From positions 1,922,001 to 1,986,000 of the forward strand of contig CAWGHD010000002.1 in NCBI GenBank assembly GCA_963822295.1: a DNA stretch of 64,000 nt, in the 5' to 3' direction. The notes under the pieces were generated by a model. That model was not told where the DNA came from. It worked only from the letters and a program-made list of their open reading frames with translations, and did not search any database. This DNA comes from VRUE01 sp963822295 (GTDB lineage: Bacteria; Actinomycetota; Thermoleophilia; Solirubrobacterales; 70-9). The translations under genes were made by a program, and so were the position numbers. Shown piece by piece: positions 33,604 through 41,807 of the stretch. Within the stretch, counting starts at the first letter, position 1, and each line of letters begins with the position of its first letter.

Positions 33604-34214
33604 CCGCCCGAGTAGGGACGCGCGGGCACGCCCTGGACGCGGGCCGCGGCGGCGACGTCGCCGATCGCGACCGCGCCCGCCGCCACGGTCGCCCCCGCCC
33701 CGACTCCGATCCCGTTGACGACCACGCAGCCCATGCCGAGGAAGGCACCCTCGCCGACCTCCGAGTTGCCGCCGACGTTGACCCCCGGATTGAGCGTGGC
33801 GAAGGCGCCGATCCGGGTGTGATGCCCGACCAGCACGCCGCGCGAGAGGATCGCCTGCTCGCCGACCCCCGCCTCGGCACCGACCACCGCCATCGGCCCG
33901 ACCGTCGCGCTCTCCGCGACCAGAGCCGAGCGGGCCAGATGAGCCTTCGGGTGGACCAGGCCCCAGGCGGCCCAGCCCGCCTCGGCCAGCCGCCGCCAGC
34001 TCTCCTCGCGATCCCCGCCCAGGCCGAGCACCGCCCTGCCGCCCGCCGGCGGCGCCTCGACACCGACGACCGGCAGGCCGTGGATCGTCGACCCCGCCTC
34101 CTCCGGGCGCTGAAGCGCGATCAGGCCCTCGACCTCCACCCCGGCATCCTCCGCCCAGCCGGCGACCTCGGCCGCAAAGGAGCCTGTGCCGGCGATGTGG
34201 AGGCCTCCGGCCAT
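33600..34214 (-). CDS. NeuD/PglD-like sugar O/N-acyltransferase (hexapeptide repeat)
   Basis: 204 residues from ATG 34214. It opens MAGGLHIAGTGSFAAEVAGW, a Rossmann-like N-terminal domain, then a left-handed beta-helix of hexapeptide repeats: LVAESATVGPMAVVGAEAGV, LVGHHTRIGAFATLNPGVNV, GGNSEVGEGAFLGMG and ATVAAGAVAIGDV. The catalytic His is expected in LVGHHTRIG. This layout matches NeuD/PglD acetyltransferases that modify nucleotide sugars. It is 22 bp from tRNA-Val and coupled to a glycosyltransferase. Confidence 0.82.
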   Translation of the reverse strand: MAGGLHIAGTGSFAAEVAGWAEDAGVEVEGLIALQRPEEAGSTIHGLPVVGVEAPPAGGRAVLGLGGDREESWRRLAEAGWAAWGLVHPKAHLARSALVAESATVGPMAVVGAEAGVGEQAILSRGVLVGHHTRIGAFATLNPGVNVGGNSEVGEGAFLGMGCVVVNGIGVGAGATVAAGAVAIGDVAAAARVQGVPARPYSGG

Positions 34215-34235
34215 TGGTGAGTCAGCCTAAACCGA

Positions 34236-34308
34236 TGGGCGGTACTGGGCTCGAACCAGTGACCCCCTCCTTGTAAGGGAGGTGCTCTCCCAACTGAGCT
34301 AACCGCCC
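34236..34308 (-). tRNA. tRNA-Val (TAC)
   Basis: 73 nt on the minus strand: acceptor GGGCGGT paired with ACCGCCC, discriminator A, D arm GCTCAGTTGGGAGAGC, anticodon arm CTCCC-TTACAAG-GAGGG carrying anticodon TAC, and T arm with TTCGAGC loop. CCA is not encoded. No duplicated 3' end is seen nearby, so no element is integrated here. Confidence 0.95.
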
Positions 34309-34325
34309 GGGGCTCTGATTATTGC

Positions 34326-36002
34326 TCAGCGCAGGGCCACAGCTCGGGTGACGCGGCCGCCGGGAAGGGTGACGAGGAGCTGCGCCCGCATCGTCCCCCG
34401 GATCCGGGCCAGCCGGCGGCCGCGGGAGTTGAGGGCGACGACGAAACCGTGCGAGGCGCCGCCGCTGAGGGCGAAGGCGCGGCGGGCGATGCGCATCCTG
34501 ACCAGGCGCGTCCCGCCTCGCCGCCTCACGGCGACCCACGTGCGCAGCGCGATCTGCCCGGGGCAGGCCGTGCCGCTCGGCCATTCGCAGCCGATCCGCA
34601 GCCACAGCCGGTTGCCGCGACCCCGCAGGTGGGAGATGCGCAGCGGCACCCGGATGCCGACCGTGCGACAGCCGAGCAGCCTGGTCTTTTCGTCGGCGGC
34701 GACCGCGTAGGCGCAGACCCTCTGCCGTCGCGAGGCGGCGACCGGGAAGCTGACGTCGAAGCCGTGATTGGGGCCGGCGGCGCGGTGGACCGTCGCGATG
34801 TCGGGACGAGGAAGGGCCGCGACCTGGCCGAGTTCGTAGAGGGTCGCCCCCGGACGGCCGGCGGCCCCGCCGACGTAGGCGCGGATCGTGGTCGGGGCGG
34901 TGGGAACGCTCGGGTCGTAGGCCCAGCCGGTCAGCCGCACCTGCCCTGACAGCGGTGAGCCGGCCGAGTCGAGCCGCCCTCTCGGCATCGTGTCGGGGGG
35001 TGGGAGCGCCCCCACGGTCGCGCCGTCGACGTAGTTGTTGTCGATGTTGATCGTCACCCCGCCGTAGGTCTCGTCGTGGCCGCCGCGGTATTGGTGGATG
35101 CGGCGATGCGGGGTCCAGGCGTAGTCGGGGACGTAGGGGTCGTCCGTGTTCTTCAGCCCGTTCCAGTTCGCGATCCAGAGGTCGTCGGGGACCGGGTAGG
35201 AGGTTCCCCACTTCGAGGCGAGGTCGGCGATGCCCGATGCGGCGCTGCTGTACACCCCGGACTCGTAGCCGGCCGCGTGCAGCGCGGTCGTCCAGGCGGC
35301 GAGGAAGGTGAGGGTCGAGCTGGTGGCGCTGGACGTGCGCACGTAGCTCTCCATGTCGAAGTAGATCGGGCTGCCCGGGCCGATCCCGACCGCGGCCGCG
35401 TCCTCGACCGCGTCGTTCGCCGCCGCCGTCCCCTGCGAGGCGGCCGACCCGGGGCTCAGCGTCGCGCACGAGGTGCAGCTGCTGGTCGTCGCCTGCAGGC
35501 CGACGTAGGTGGGAATCAGGTGCCAGCCGGCGGCGGTCTGTTCGCGCACCCAGGCGGAGGTCAGGCTCGGCTGCGAGCAGCCGCGATTGAGGCCGCCGAT
35601 GTAGATGCCGACGGCCCGATAGGGCGAGCTGCTCCAGGCCGCCATCGACCGCGGCGACGGCGCCGTGCAGGCGTCGAAGCCGAGGCCGGTGTACTCGCCC
35701 GCGGCGGCGAGCCTGACCATCGGGGACGCGGCCGAGGCCCGGGCCCGCCGCTCGCCTCTCCCGTCGATCAGGATCGCCCGGCGACGGCCGACGGCGTGGG
35801 CGGGACAGCGCTGGCTCGTCGAGGGCCTGCCGAGGTAGACGGCGCGGCGGTCCATGCGCACGCACATCCGCGGGTGCTCGGCGAGCCTGAAGACCGGCCA
35901 GGAGGAGGGAACGCGCGCCTGCTCGCCACGGAAATGGATCTCCTCGGCGCCGGCGGCGGCCGGGACCAGGAGGAGCAACAGGGCCAGGGCAAACGGGCGC
36001 AT
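34326..36002 (-). CDS. Secreted DUF1906 glycoside-hydrolase-like protein
   Basis: 558 residues from ATG 36002, preceded by GGGGGAG, with a signal peptide (MRPFALALLLLLVPAAAGAE). The central domain (about 110-330) has YTGLGFDACTAPSPRSMAAW, YRAVGIYIGGLNRGCSQPSL, WHLIPTYVGLQATTSSC, GPGSPIYFDMESYVRTSSAT and DLWIANWNG. This is the DUF1906/Rv2525c-like TIM barrel, with Asp and Glu in YFDMESY as likely active-site residues. An N-terminal segment and two C-terminal beta domains (GQVRLTGWAYDPSVPTAPTT; RRGGTRLVRMRIARRAFALS) flank it. Family knowledge: suspected cell-wall-active enzymes. It ends 17 bp from the tRNA-Val gene. Confidence 0.78.
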   Translation of the reverse strand: MRPFALALLLLLVPAAAGAEEIHFRGEQARVPSSWPVFRLAEHPRMCVRMDRRAVYLGRPSTSQRCPAHAVGRRRAILIDGRGERRARASAASPMVRLAAAGEYTGLGFDACTAPSPRSMAAWSSSPYRAVGIYIGGLNRGCSQPSLTSAWVREQTAAGWHLIPTYVGLQATTSSCTSCATLSPGSAASQGTAAANDAVEDAAAVGIGPGSPIYFDMESYVRTSSATSSTLTFLAAWTTALHAAGYESGVYSSAASGIADLASKWGTSYPVPDDLWIANWNGLKNTDDPYVPDYAWTPHRRIHQYRGGHDETYGGVTINIDNNYVDGATVGALPPPDTMPRGRLDSAGSPLSGQVRLTGWAYDPSVPTAPTTIRAYVGGAAGRPGATLYELGQVAALPRPDIATVHRAAGPNHGFDVSFPVAASRRQRVCAYAVAADEKTRLLGCRTVGIRVPLRISHLRGRGNRLWLRIGCEWPSGTACPGQIALRTWVAVRRRGGTRLVRMRIARRAFALSGGASHGFVVALNSRGRRLARIRGTMRAQLLVTLPGGRVTRAVALR

Positions 36003-36065
36003 GCTCCCCCAACCGTTCCACCCGCCCTTCGATTCGCCTGCCTCGGGAGCGCATAGGCTTGCCCG

Positions 36066-36398
36066 GTGAGCAAGGGGACCTTTCTGCGGGCGGCGATCGT
36101 GCAGCTGATCGCGGTCGCGGCCCTGTCCGCCTTCCTCGGCGTTGCCCTCCCAGAGGGGTTCTTTGCGGACTGGGGCTGGCTGGCCGGGCCCGCCGCCTGG
36201 CTCGCCTGCGCGGCGCTGACCGCGATCATGCTGCGCCTGCCGATGCCGCCGACCCTGCTCGGCGCCCTGCTCGCCGGAATCCCCAGCGTCCTCGCCGTCG
36301 TCCTCGGCCTGCACTGGCTCGGCGCCGCGGTCGCCGTCGTCCTCTTCGCCGCCTGGTGCGCGCGGATGCCGCGCCCCGGCGCGGCGTGGAGCGGTTGA
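36066..36398 (+). CDS. Small integral membrane protein
   Basis: 110 residues from GTG 36066. Hydropathy suggests three to four membrane segments (LRAAIVQLIAVAALSAFLGV; WLAGPAAWLACAALTAIML; LLGALLAGIPSVLAVVLGL; AAVAVVLFAAWCARM). No family is recognised. It is followed 7 bp later by a methyltransferase gene on the same strand, so the pair are probably co-transcribed. The Leu/Ala-rich content gives little more. Confidence 0.6.
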   Translation: MSKGTFLRAAIVQLIAVAALSAFLGVALPEGFFADWGWLAGPAAWLACAALTAIMLRLPMPPTLLGALLAGIPSVLAVVLGLHWLGAAVAVVLFAAWCARMPRPGAAWSG

Positions 36399-36405
36399 GC
36401 GGTCA

Positions 36406-37254
36406 ATGTCGGAGACAGGCTCTGCGCCGAAGTCCGAGGCGCGCTCGCCGATCAGCCCGACCGCGCACTACACCGGCGCGGTCTGGACGCGCAACGGCCT
36501 CTCCCACCCCGCGCTCTCCACCTCCACCGGGCGGCTGATGTTCGAGTCGTTGCGGCTGCCGCTGGCGGCCTCGAAGGCGCTCGGCGGCACCGGGCTCGAG
36601 GACCACCTCCTCGCCCGCCACCTCCTGATCGACAACATCCTGGAGGCGGCGATCGAACGCGGTGAGGTCTCGCAGGTGATCGAGATCGCCGCCGGCCTCT
36701 CCCCTCGCGGCTGGCGCTTCACCGAGCGCTTCGGCGATCGCATCACCTATCTGGAGACCGACCTGCCCGACATGGTGGAGCGCAAGCGCGACGCGCTGGA
36801 GCGGGCCGGCTCCCTCGGCCCCGAGCATCGGGTGCTCGAGCTGGACGCCCTCAGCGAGTCCGGCGACCACAGCCTCGCGGCCGTGGCGGCGAGCCTGGAC
36901 CCGACCCGCGGCGTGGCTGTCATCGCCGAGGGACTGCTCGTCTACCTCGATCGCAGTGCGGTGCTCGGCCTCTGGCGCCGCGCCGCCGAGGCCCTCTCCC
37001 CCTTCCCCCACGGCCTGATGCTCTCCGACCTCCATCTTGCCGATGAGAACGAAGGCCCGATGACCACGGTCGGCTACCGCCTCCTCTCCCTCTTCGTCCG
37101 CGGCCGCGTCCAAATGCACTTCGACGACGAAGCCGAGACCATCGCGACCCTCGAAGCGGCCGGCTTCACCGGAGCCGTGCTCCACCGCGGCTCCGAGGTC
37201 TCGGACGCCCGCGGCGTGGACAACATCAGGGTGCTCGAGGCGCACACCGACTGA
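36406..37254 (+). CDS. LCM-family class I SAM-dependent methyltransferase
   Basis: 282 residues from ATG 36406. It follows the leucine-carboxyl-methyltransferase-like pattern: ISPTAHYTGAVWTRNGLSHP at the N-terminus, LLARHLLIDNILEAAIERG, the SAM motif QVIEIAAGLSPRGWRFTERF, the acidic YLETDLPDMVERKRDAL, and VAVIAEGLLVYLDRSAVLGL. Bacterial members methylate small carboxylic acids or polyketide-like metabolites; substrate is unknown. A strong hairpin begins 40 bp after the stop. Confidence 0.82.
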   Translation: MSETGSAPKSEARSPISPTAHYTGAVWTRNGLSHPALSTSTGRLMFESLRLPLAASKALGGTGLEDHLLARHLLIDNILEAAIERGEVSQVIEIAAGLSPRGWRFTERFGDRITYLETDLPDMVERKRDALERAGSLGPEHRVLELDALSESGDHSLAAVAASLDPTRGVAVIAEGLLVYLDRSAVLGLWRRAAEALSPFPHGLMLSDLHLADENEGPMTTVGYRLLSLFVRGRVQMHFDDEAETIATLEAAGFTGAVLHRGSEVSDARGVDNIRVLEAHTD

Positions 37255-37900
37255 CCGAGAACGAGCGTGGGCCTCGGGCCGCTACGGGTCAAAGGCGAGG
37301 CATCCCGGGCGCCAGAAGGGGGGATTGGCCCTTCTGTGCGGCGCCCGGGTCGCCTCGCACCGCGTCGGGTGGCGTCGAGAGTAGGGTCTCTCGTTTGCCG
37401 GGCCCTTCGCGGGTACTGTCTTGGCGCCTCCCGGAGGGGTAATCCGGTGGCCTCCATAGCCGGCTTTCCCACGGGATGAGAGAGCACCGGCGGTTTTCCC
37501 GCGGGTCAGAGAGAGTGTCGACTCACGGGAAGCTTTCGGAAATGCGTTCCGGCGCGCTTGTCCGGCGCCGGCAAAAGGCCATGTCTCGTTGCTCCCTGTT
37601 GGTTTCACGGTTCCCCATCCGCGGTTGGCAATCGCTACGTCGCCCAAGTTTCGATTGGGTCTTTTCCCTGTCGCCCGCAAGGGCGCCAGGCACAAGGAAA
37701 TCACACTCTTGGCCGAAAGGCAAGCAAGCTTTTCTGAAGATAAGCTCCTCCGCGACAGGGAAGGATCGCGGTGGCGATCCAAAGATGCGGGAAACCTCTT
37801 CAAGGAACGTGGGTGAGAAGGTCCTACAATCAGCGCGGGTCTTTGGGAAAGAGTGGCCCACCGGGGAACGCGGTCGGGCTGAACGAGAGGCGAGTGCCGC
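37255..37900. other. 646-bp non-coding region with several strong stem-loops
   Basis: No credible gene in either direction. It begins with a very strong hairpin (37295-37358: stems of 7, 10 and 7 bp). Further on are TTCCCTGTCG (37664-37673), exactly complementary to CGACAGGGAA (37753-37762), enclosing a CTTGGCC-GAAA-GGCAAG stem with a GAAA tetraloop. A perfect stem GGATCGC-GGTG-GCGATCC lies at 37763-37780. The sequence is less G+C-rich than neighbours. I looked for RNase P RNA, tmRNA and SRP RNA signatures and saw none. It could be a long structured RNA or the 5' leader of the TetR gene. Confidence 0.5.
37295..37358 (+). terminator. Three-tier hairpin after the methyltransferase gene
   Basis: Nested perfect stems: GCGAGGC with GCCTCGC (37295-37301, 37352-37358), CCCGGGCGCC with GGCGCCCGGG (37304-37313, 37340-37349), and AGAAGGG with CCCTTCT (37314-37320, 37329-37335). 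No T-run follows. A terminator or a structural domain of a longer RNA are both possible. Confidence 0.5.
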
Positions 37901-39208
37901 TTGAGGGACGCTGAGGCTGCCGGCGCGACGACGCAAACCCCGTGGGGGCAAGCCGGCGATTTGAAGGAGCGCAGGCTGCATCCCAGCAGCGGCAAATCGC
38001 GCGCCGAGGTGGCGAAAAACCAGCGTGAGCGGCTCTTCGGCGCGCTCTTCGCCGTCGTTTCGGAGAAGGGGTATGAAGCGAGCACGGTCGCCGACGTTGT
38101 CGAGATCAGCGGGGTCTCGAGAAGCGCTTTCTACGAGCACTTCGCCAACAAGGACGAGTGCCTGGCGGCGGCGGCCGAAGAGCTGATCGAGCCCACGCTC
38201 GCGGCGCTGGGAGAGGTGGCGGAGGAGGGCGAGGACGAGCCGCAGGCGATCTTCGAACGGTTCATCGAGCTCCTGAACTCGCAACCGGCCGCAGCGCGGG
38301 TCTGCTTCGTCGAGCTGCACGCGGCGGGAGAGCGCGGCGAGGCCGTCGCCGATCGCGGCTTCGAGGCGCTGGCCGAGATGGTGGCGAGGGTGAGCCCGAG
38401 TCTGCCCGGCCATGAGCGGATGAGCCCGGACCTCGTGCGGGTGCTGATCGGCGGCCTGCGCAAAGCGATCCACAGCCGCCTGTATCGCGGCGAGGGGGGC
38501 GAGCTGGACGAGCTTGCGCCCGAGCTTTGGCGCTGGCTCGTGAGCGTCGCCCCTCCGCCGGGCGAGCTTGCCGCACCGCGGCGGCAGCGACCGTCCCCGG
38601 CACGCTTCGAGGGCTACACGCCGGCGGAACGGATCGCGCGCGCGGTGGCCGCGGTGGTCGCCGAGAAGGGCTATGGGGCGATGAGCACCGACGACATCGC
38701 CGCGCGGGCGGCAATCTCGCTGAGCACCTTCTACGCCCATTTCTCGGACAAGAGCGACGCGGTGCTCGGTGCCCTGGAGATGAGTGGGGCTCAGGTCATG
38801 GCGCTGGCGGTGCCGGCCTCGCGCCGGGCCGGCGGGTGGCAGCAGGGCGTGCGAGCCCTCTATGAGGCGATCTGCGCCTACTTCGTCGCCGAGCCGGCAA
38901 TGGCCGAGCTGGCGACAGTTGGCGTCTACGGCGCCGGGCCCCGGGCGCTCGCCCGCCGCGACCGGGTGATCGACTCAATGGCGGCGATGCTGGCCCCGGG
39001 CTTCGAGGAGAACCCCTCGGCGCCGTCGGTGAGCGCGGAGGCGATCGCGGCGACGGTCTACGCGCTGCTGCGCGAGCAGGTCAGACGCGAGGGGCCCGAG
39101 AGCCTCGGCGCGGTGGTGCCGCTTGCCACCTACATCACCCTGGTCACCTTCGTCGGCCCCGACCGCGCGCTGGCGGTCGCCAACGGCGAGGGCGCCTCCA
39201 AGCGCTAG
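37901..39208 (+). CDS. Tandem TetR protein (two regulators fused)
   Basis: 435 residues from TTG 37901; TTG 37961 is an alternative start. There are two TetR helix-turn-helix domains. The first is at about residues 42-92 (LFAVVSEKGYEASTVADVVE, ISGVSRSAFYEHFANKDECL) and the second at about 243-292 (AVVAEKGYGAMSTDDIAARA, ISLSTFYAHFSDKSDAVLGA). Each is followed by its own helical ligand-binding-type domain. Typical TetR proteins are about 200 residues, so this is a genuine duplication and fusion within one frame. A single chain could act as a built-in heterodimer. It converges with 4 bp overlap on another TetR gene. Confidence 0.85.
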   Translation: MRDAEAAGATTQTPWGQAGDLKERRLHPSSGKSRAEVAKNQRERLFGALFAVVSEKGYEASTVADVVEISGVSRSAFYEHFANKDECLAAAAEELIEPTLAALGEVAEEGEDEPQAIFERFIELLNSQPAAARVCFVELHAAGERGEAVADRGFEALAEMVARVSPSLPGHERMSPDLVRVLIGGLRKAIHSRLYRGEGGELDELAPELWRWLVSVAPPPGELAAPRRQRPSPARFEGYTPAERIARAVAAVVAEKGYGAMSTDDIAARAAISLSTFYAHFSDKSDAVLGALEMSGAQVMALAVPASRRAGGWQQGVRALYEAICAYFVAEPAMAELATVGVYGAGPRALARRDRVIDSMAAMLAPGFEENPSAPSVSAEAIAATVYALLREQVRREGPESLGAVVPLATYITLVTFVGPDRALAVANGEGASKR

Positions 39209-39828
39209 CCGGCGAGGTCGGGCGGCGGCGCGATGTGGAGCTCCTCCTCGGCGGCCCCGGCCCCGAGGTAGGGGAAGACGGCCGCATACATCAGCTGCGG
39301 TATTTCCTCCTCGCCGAGGTCGAGTTCGCCCTTGGCGATCGCCTCCTGGACCCGCGCGAACATGACCCCTCCTACCCCGATCGCGGTGGCCAGACCCGGC
39401 GAGTTCGGCCCGCCCGCTTCCTCGGAGCCCTCGTCGATCAGCTCGACGAGGCGGTTGAAAGTCTGTTGAAAGAGGCGCTGGGAGTCCTTCCCCGCCCACT
39501 GCACCTCGACGGCGGCAAGGCGGGCGACGCGTTCATCTGCGCGCAGGAACCGCAGGAGCGCGTAGCCCGTGGCGCGCATCCGATCGCGCCAGCCGACCAG
39601 GCCCTCCACCGCCGCCTGCGCCCGGGCGAAGAACTCGTCGTAGATCTCGCCGAGCACAGCGGCGAAGCAGGCGTCGAGATCGGCGTAGTGCCGGTGGAAG
39701 GTGGCGTCGTCCATCTCGGCGCGCTCGAGCAGGTGCTTGAGCTTCAGCTTCTCATAGCCGCGCTCGGCGCAGAGGTCGAGTAACGCCTCGCGGAGGCGGC
39801 GTGCCTCTTCTGCGCTCCCGTCGCTCAT
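39205..39828 (-). CDS. TetR-family regulator
   Basis: 207 residues from ATG 39828. The N-terminal HTH reads LLDLCAERGYEKLKLKHLLE, RAEMDDATFHRHYADLDACF; the rest is a helical effector domain (LRFLRADERVARLAAVEVQW, PQLMYAAVFPYLG). It is the last gene of the minus-strand operon that begins with the MMPL transporter, 21 bp after the DUF2600 gene. The likely role is local control of that operon in response to its lipid or terpenoid product; this is an inference from position. Confidence 0.8.
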   Translation of the reverse strand: MSDGSAEEARRLREALLDLCAERGYEKLKLKHLLERAEMDDATFHRHYADLDACFAAVLGEIYDEFFARAQAAVEGLVGWRDRMRATGYALLRFLRADERVARLAAVEVQWAGKDSQRLFQQTFNRLVELIDEGSEEAGGPNSPGLATAIGVGGVMFARVQEAIAKGELDLGEEEIPQLMYAAVFPYLGAGAAEEELHIAPPPDLAG

Positions 39829-39849
39829 CTCCCTCAGACAGTATGTATG

Positions 39850-41013
39850 TCACAAGCCGGCGCGCGAGCGCCTCCCGGCGCTGAGCAGGGCGCGACTACC
39901 ACGCCCACGGCGGCGCAGGAGGTGGACGAGCAGCGATGGACGGGCAAGGGGGCCGAGGGCGCCGTAGACGGCGAGGGAGATCGGCTCTCGGCCAGGGCGC
40001 CAGGCGTCCTCGTGGATCAGGTAGAGCGCCCCCATCGCGGCGAGGATCGCCTCGTGCAGGGCGCCGTCGGGCAGCGCCGCCACACGCTCGCGGGCGCCCG
40101 AGGCAATCGACTCCAGGCGCTCGGCGGCCCGCTCGTAGGACCCATAGCGGCGCAGGTGGCTGGCCTCCTCGGGGTCCTCGTCGAGGTCGACCAGAGAGTC
40201 GAGCAGGGCGTTGAGGCCGCTGGCCCAGGGAAAGTAGGCGGCCTCCACCCGGTGGGCATCGGCCTCGCTGGCGCCCGGCGTCGCGGCGAGGGCGAGCAGG
40301 GCGCCGACGCAAAGCGAGGACGCGGCGGCGGCGGCGATCAGCTCCCACCACTCGAAGCCGGGCTCGAGCCCCGACTCAGAGGCGGTGCGCGCCGCCCAAT
40401 CGTCGAGCTGGTCCTCGAGCGGGCCGAAGTGCAGGGCGTGGTTCAGGGCCTGCGATTCGGCGCAGAGCCGCGCCTGGCGCAGGAGTGGTCCGCGGGCAGC
40501 CTCGTAGGAGGGCAACGAGCGCAGGGGCGCGCGGCAGGTCTCGATCAGCTCGTGCAGGTAGCCGCCGTCCTGCGCGGCAGGGGCGTGGGCGTAGTACTCG
40601 GCATGGGCGGCAGAGGGGTCGAGGGCGACCTCGAAGGCGCGATGCAACAGGAGTCCGTTGGCCATCGGGTCGTCGCTGGGACGCTCGGAGACGCCGTCGA
40701 GGTAGTCGAGCATCAGCTGGTAGGCGACGAGACTGCGGGCGAGGTCGCCACGGTGGCGAGACGGAGCGAGGACGGCGAGGGCGGCGAGGCCCTCGGAGTT
40801 GGAGCCCTTGTCGTGGTGGGAGGCGAGCGCGTCCGCCCTCAGAAGCGGGTCGGGGATCGACTCGGCGCGGGCGAGGAAGCGGCGCTGGGCAGTGCGCGCC
40901 GCCGGGAAGACTTCGAGCCAGTAGCGCCGCGCCGCCGAGGCGAAGAGGCGGACGGTGCGAGCGCGGGTGGCGCGCCTGCCCGGGGTGAGTGGCACTGCCG
41001 TCTCCGTGGTCAT
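39850..41013 (-). CDS. DUF2600 family (YtpB/tetraprenyl-beta-curcumene synthase-like) terpene cyclase
   Basis: 387 residues from ATG 41013. The pattern matches DUF2600: AARRYWLEVFPAARTAQRRF, the hallmark ALASHHDKGSNSEGLAALAV, then LMLDYLDGVSERPSDDPMAN, ALHFGPLEDQLDDWAART and FEWWELIAAAAASSLCVGAL. The closing part has FPWASGLNALLDSLVDLDED, a second acidic cluster. Family knowledge: the characterised member in Bacillus cyclises heptaprenyl diphosphate to a C35 sesquarterpene. The acidic clusters would bind Mg-diphosphate. It overlaps the upstream secreted-protein gene by 4 bp in the MMPL operon. The substrate chain length is unknown. Confidence 0.8.
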   Translation of the reverse strand: MTTETAVPLTPGRRATRARTVRLFASAARRYWLEVFPAARTAQRRFLARAESIPDPLLRADALASHHDKGSNSEGLAALAVLAPSRHRGDLARSLVAYQLMLDYLDGVSERPSDDPMANGLLLHRAFEVALDPSAAHAEYYAHAPAAQDGGYLHELIETCRAPLRSLPSYEAARGPLLRQARLCAESQALNHALHFGPLEDQLDDWAARTASESGLEPGFEWWELIAAAAASSLCVGALLALAATPGASEADAHRVEAAYFPWASGLNALLDSLVDLDEDPEEASHLRRYGSYERAAERLESIASGARERVAALPDGALHEAILAAMGALYLIHEDAWRPGREPISLAVYGALGPLARPSLLVHLLRRRGRGSRALLSAGRRSRAGL

Positions 41014-41807
41014 CGGCGGACGCGGCAGCCGCGGAGGATCGTCGTGGACAGGGTCGGCCGCGGCGCGAAGTGGTAGGTGGCACGGGCCAGCGGAAAGATG
41101 CCGACACTGAAGCGGCGGGGCAGCGGACAGCGGGCGCTGAGGTAGCTGCGCTGCTCGCCGCCGGCCCGGTAGCGGCGCCCGAGGGTGATCTGGAAGGAGC
41201 GCAGGCGAGGCCAGCGACCGAGCGCCTGGCGGACCGGCGAGCGGAGCAGGATTCCGAAGGCGCCGGCGCGGAGGGTCCGCAGGTAGAAGGGCAGGACGAA
41301 CGACACCGGGGGCGAGGCAGAGTACGCATGGACCCAGACGGCCGGGCGCCCATCCGAGCGCCCGTTGAAGGCGAGGACGCCGGCGCGGGCAAGCAGGGGC
41401 TCATCGGGGTCGAGCGGGACTTCGGTGCCGATCTCACCGCGGCCGACCAGCGCCCCGCGGCAGCGGGCGAGCGCCTGGCGGGCTGTGGCGTTGCGCAGGC
41501 GAGCGCGCGGACAGACGGGCAGGCCCGCGGTGTCGAGGCCGCCGCGGGCGCCGAAGGCGATCTCGATACGGGAGAGCCGCGGCGGCGGCACGCCATCGGC
41601 GCCGCGGACGGTGCCGGAGAGATCGATCGACACCGGCACGGGCCGCTGGCGGGGAATGTGGCGGGGTGCGACCGAGCCGTCGAGGGAGACGACGACGCCG
41701 GGGCGTCCGGTCTGCTCGGCGCCGGCGGGGCCGGCCGCGAGATAGGCGGCGGCGAGCAGGGCGCAGAGCGGGAGCGCGGCGAGCCTATGGAGGGGCGGGC
41801 GGGTCAC
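41010..41807 (-). CDS. Secreted single-module protein (paralog group A)
   Basis: 265 residues. A signal peptide (LAALPLCALLAAAYLAAGPA) precedes VVVSLDGSVAPRHIPRQRPV. Shared landmarks are GLDTAGLPVCPRARLRNATA, ALARCRGALVGRGEIGTEV, VLAFNGRSDGRPAVWVHAYS, GGEQRSYLSARCPLPRRFSV and a final ILRGCRVRR. These line up with the proteins at 30955-31722 and 49054-49848, and one by one with landmarks of the big four-module proteins. It is coupled by 4-bp overlaps on both sides in the MMPL/DUF2600 operon, tying this unknown family to that system. Function unknown. Confidence 0.7.
   Translation of the reverse strand: MTRPPLHRLAALPLCALLAAAYLAAGPAGAEQTGRPGVVVSLDGSVAPRHIPRQRPVPVSIDLSGTVRGADGVPPPRLSRIEIAFGARGGLDTAGLPVCPRARLRNATARQALARCRGALVGRGEIGTEVPLDPDEPLLARAGVLAFNGRSDGRPAVWVHAYSASPPVSFVLPFYLRTLRAGAFGILLRSPVRQALGRWPRLRSFQITLGRRYRAGGEQRSYLSARCPLPRRFSVGIFPLARATYHFAPRPTLSTTILRGCRVRR

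Noticed and set aside
34236..34308. Second integration site at tRNA-Val
   Set aside because: No duplicated tRNA-Val 3' end or integrase is seen within the window.
37255..37900. RNase P RNA, tmRNA or SRP RNA
   Set aside because: None of the conserved core sequences (for example the GAGGAAAGTC element, or a tRNA-like end with a tag frame) is present on either strand.
37282..38085. 267-codon minus-strand open frame over the non-coding region and TetR start
   Set aside because: It overlaps the well-supported tandem TetR gene, has no recognisable domain and ignores clear stem-loops in the same DNA.
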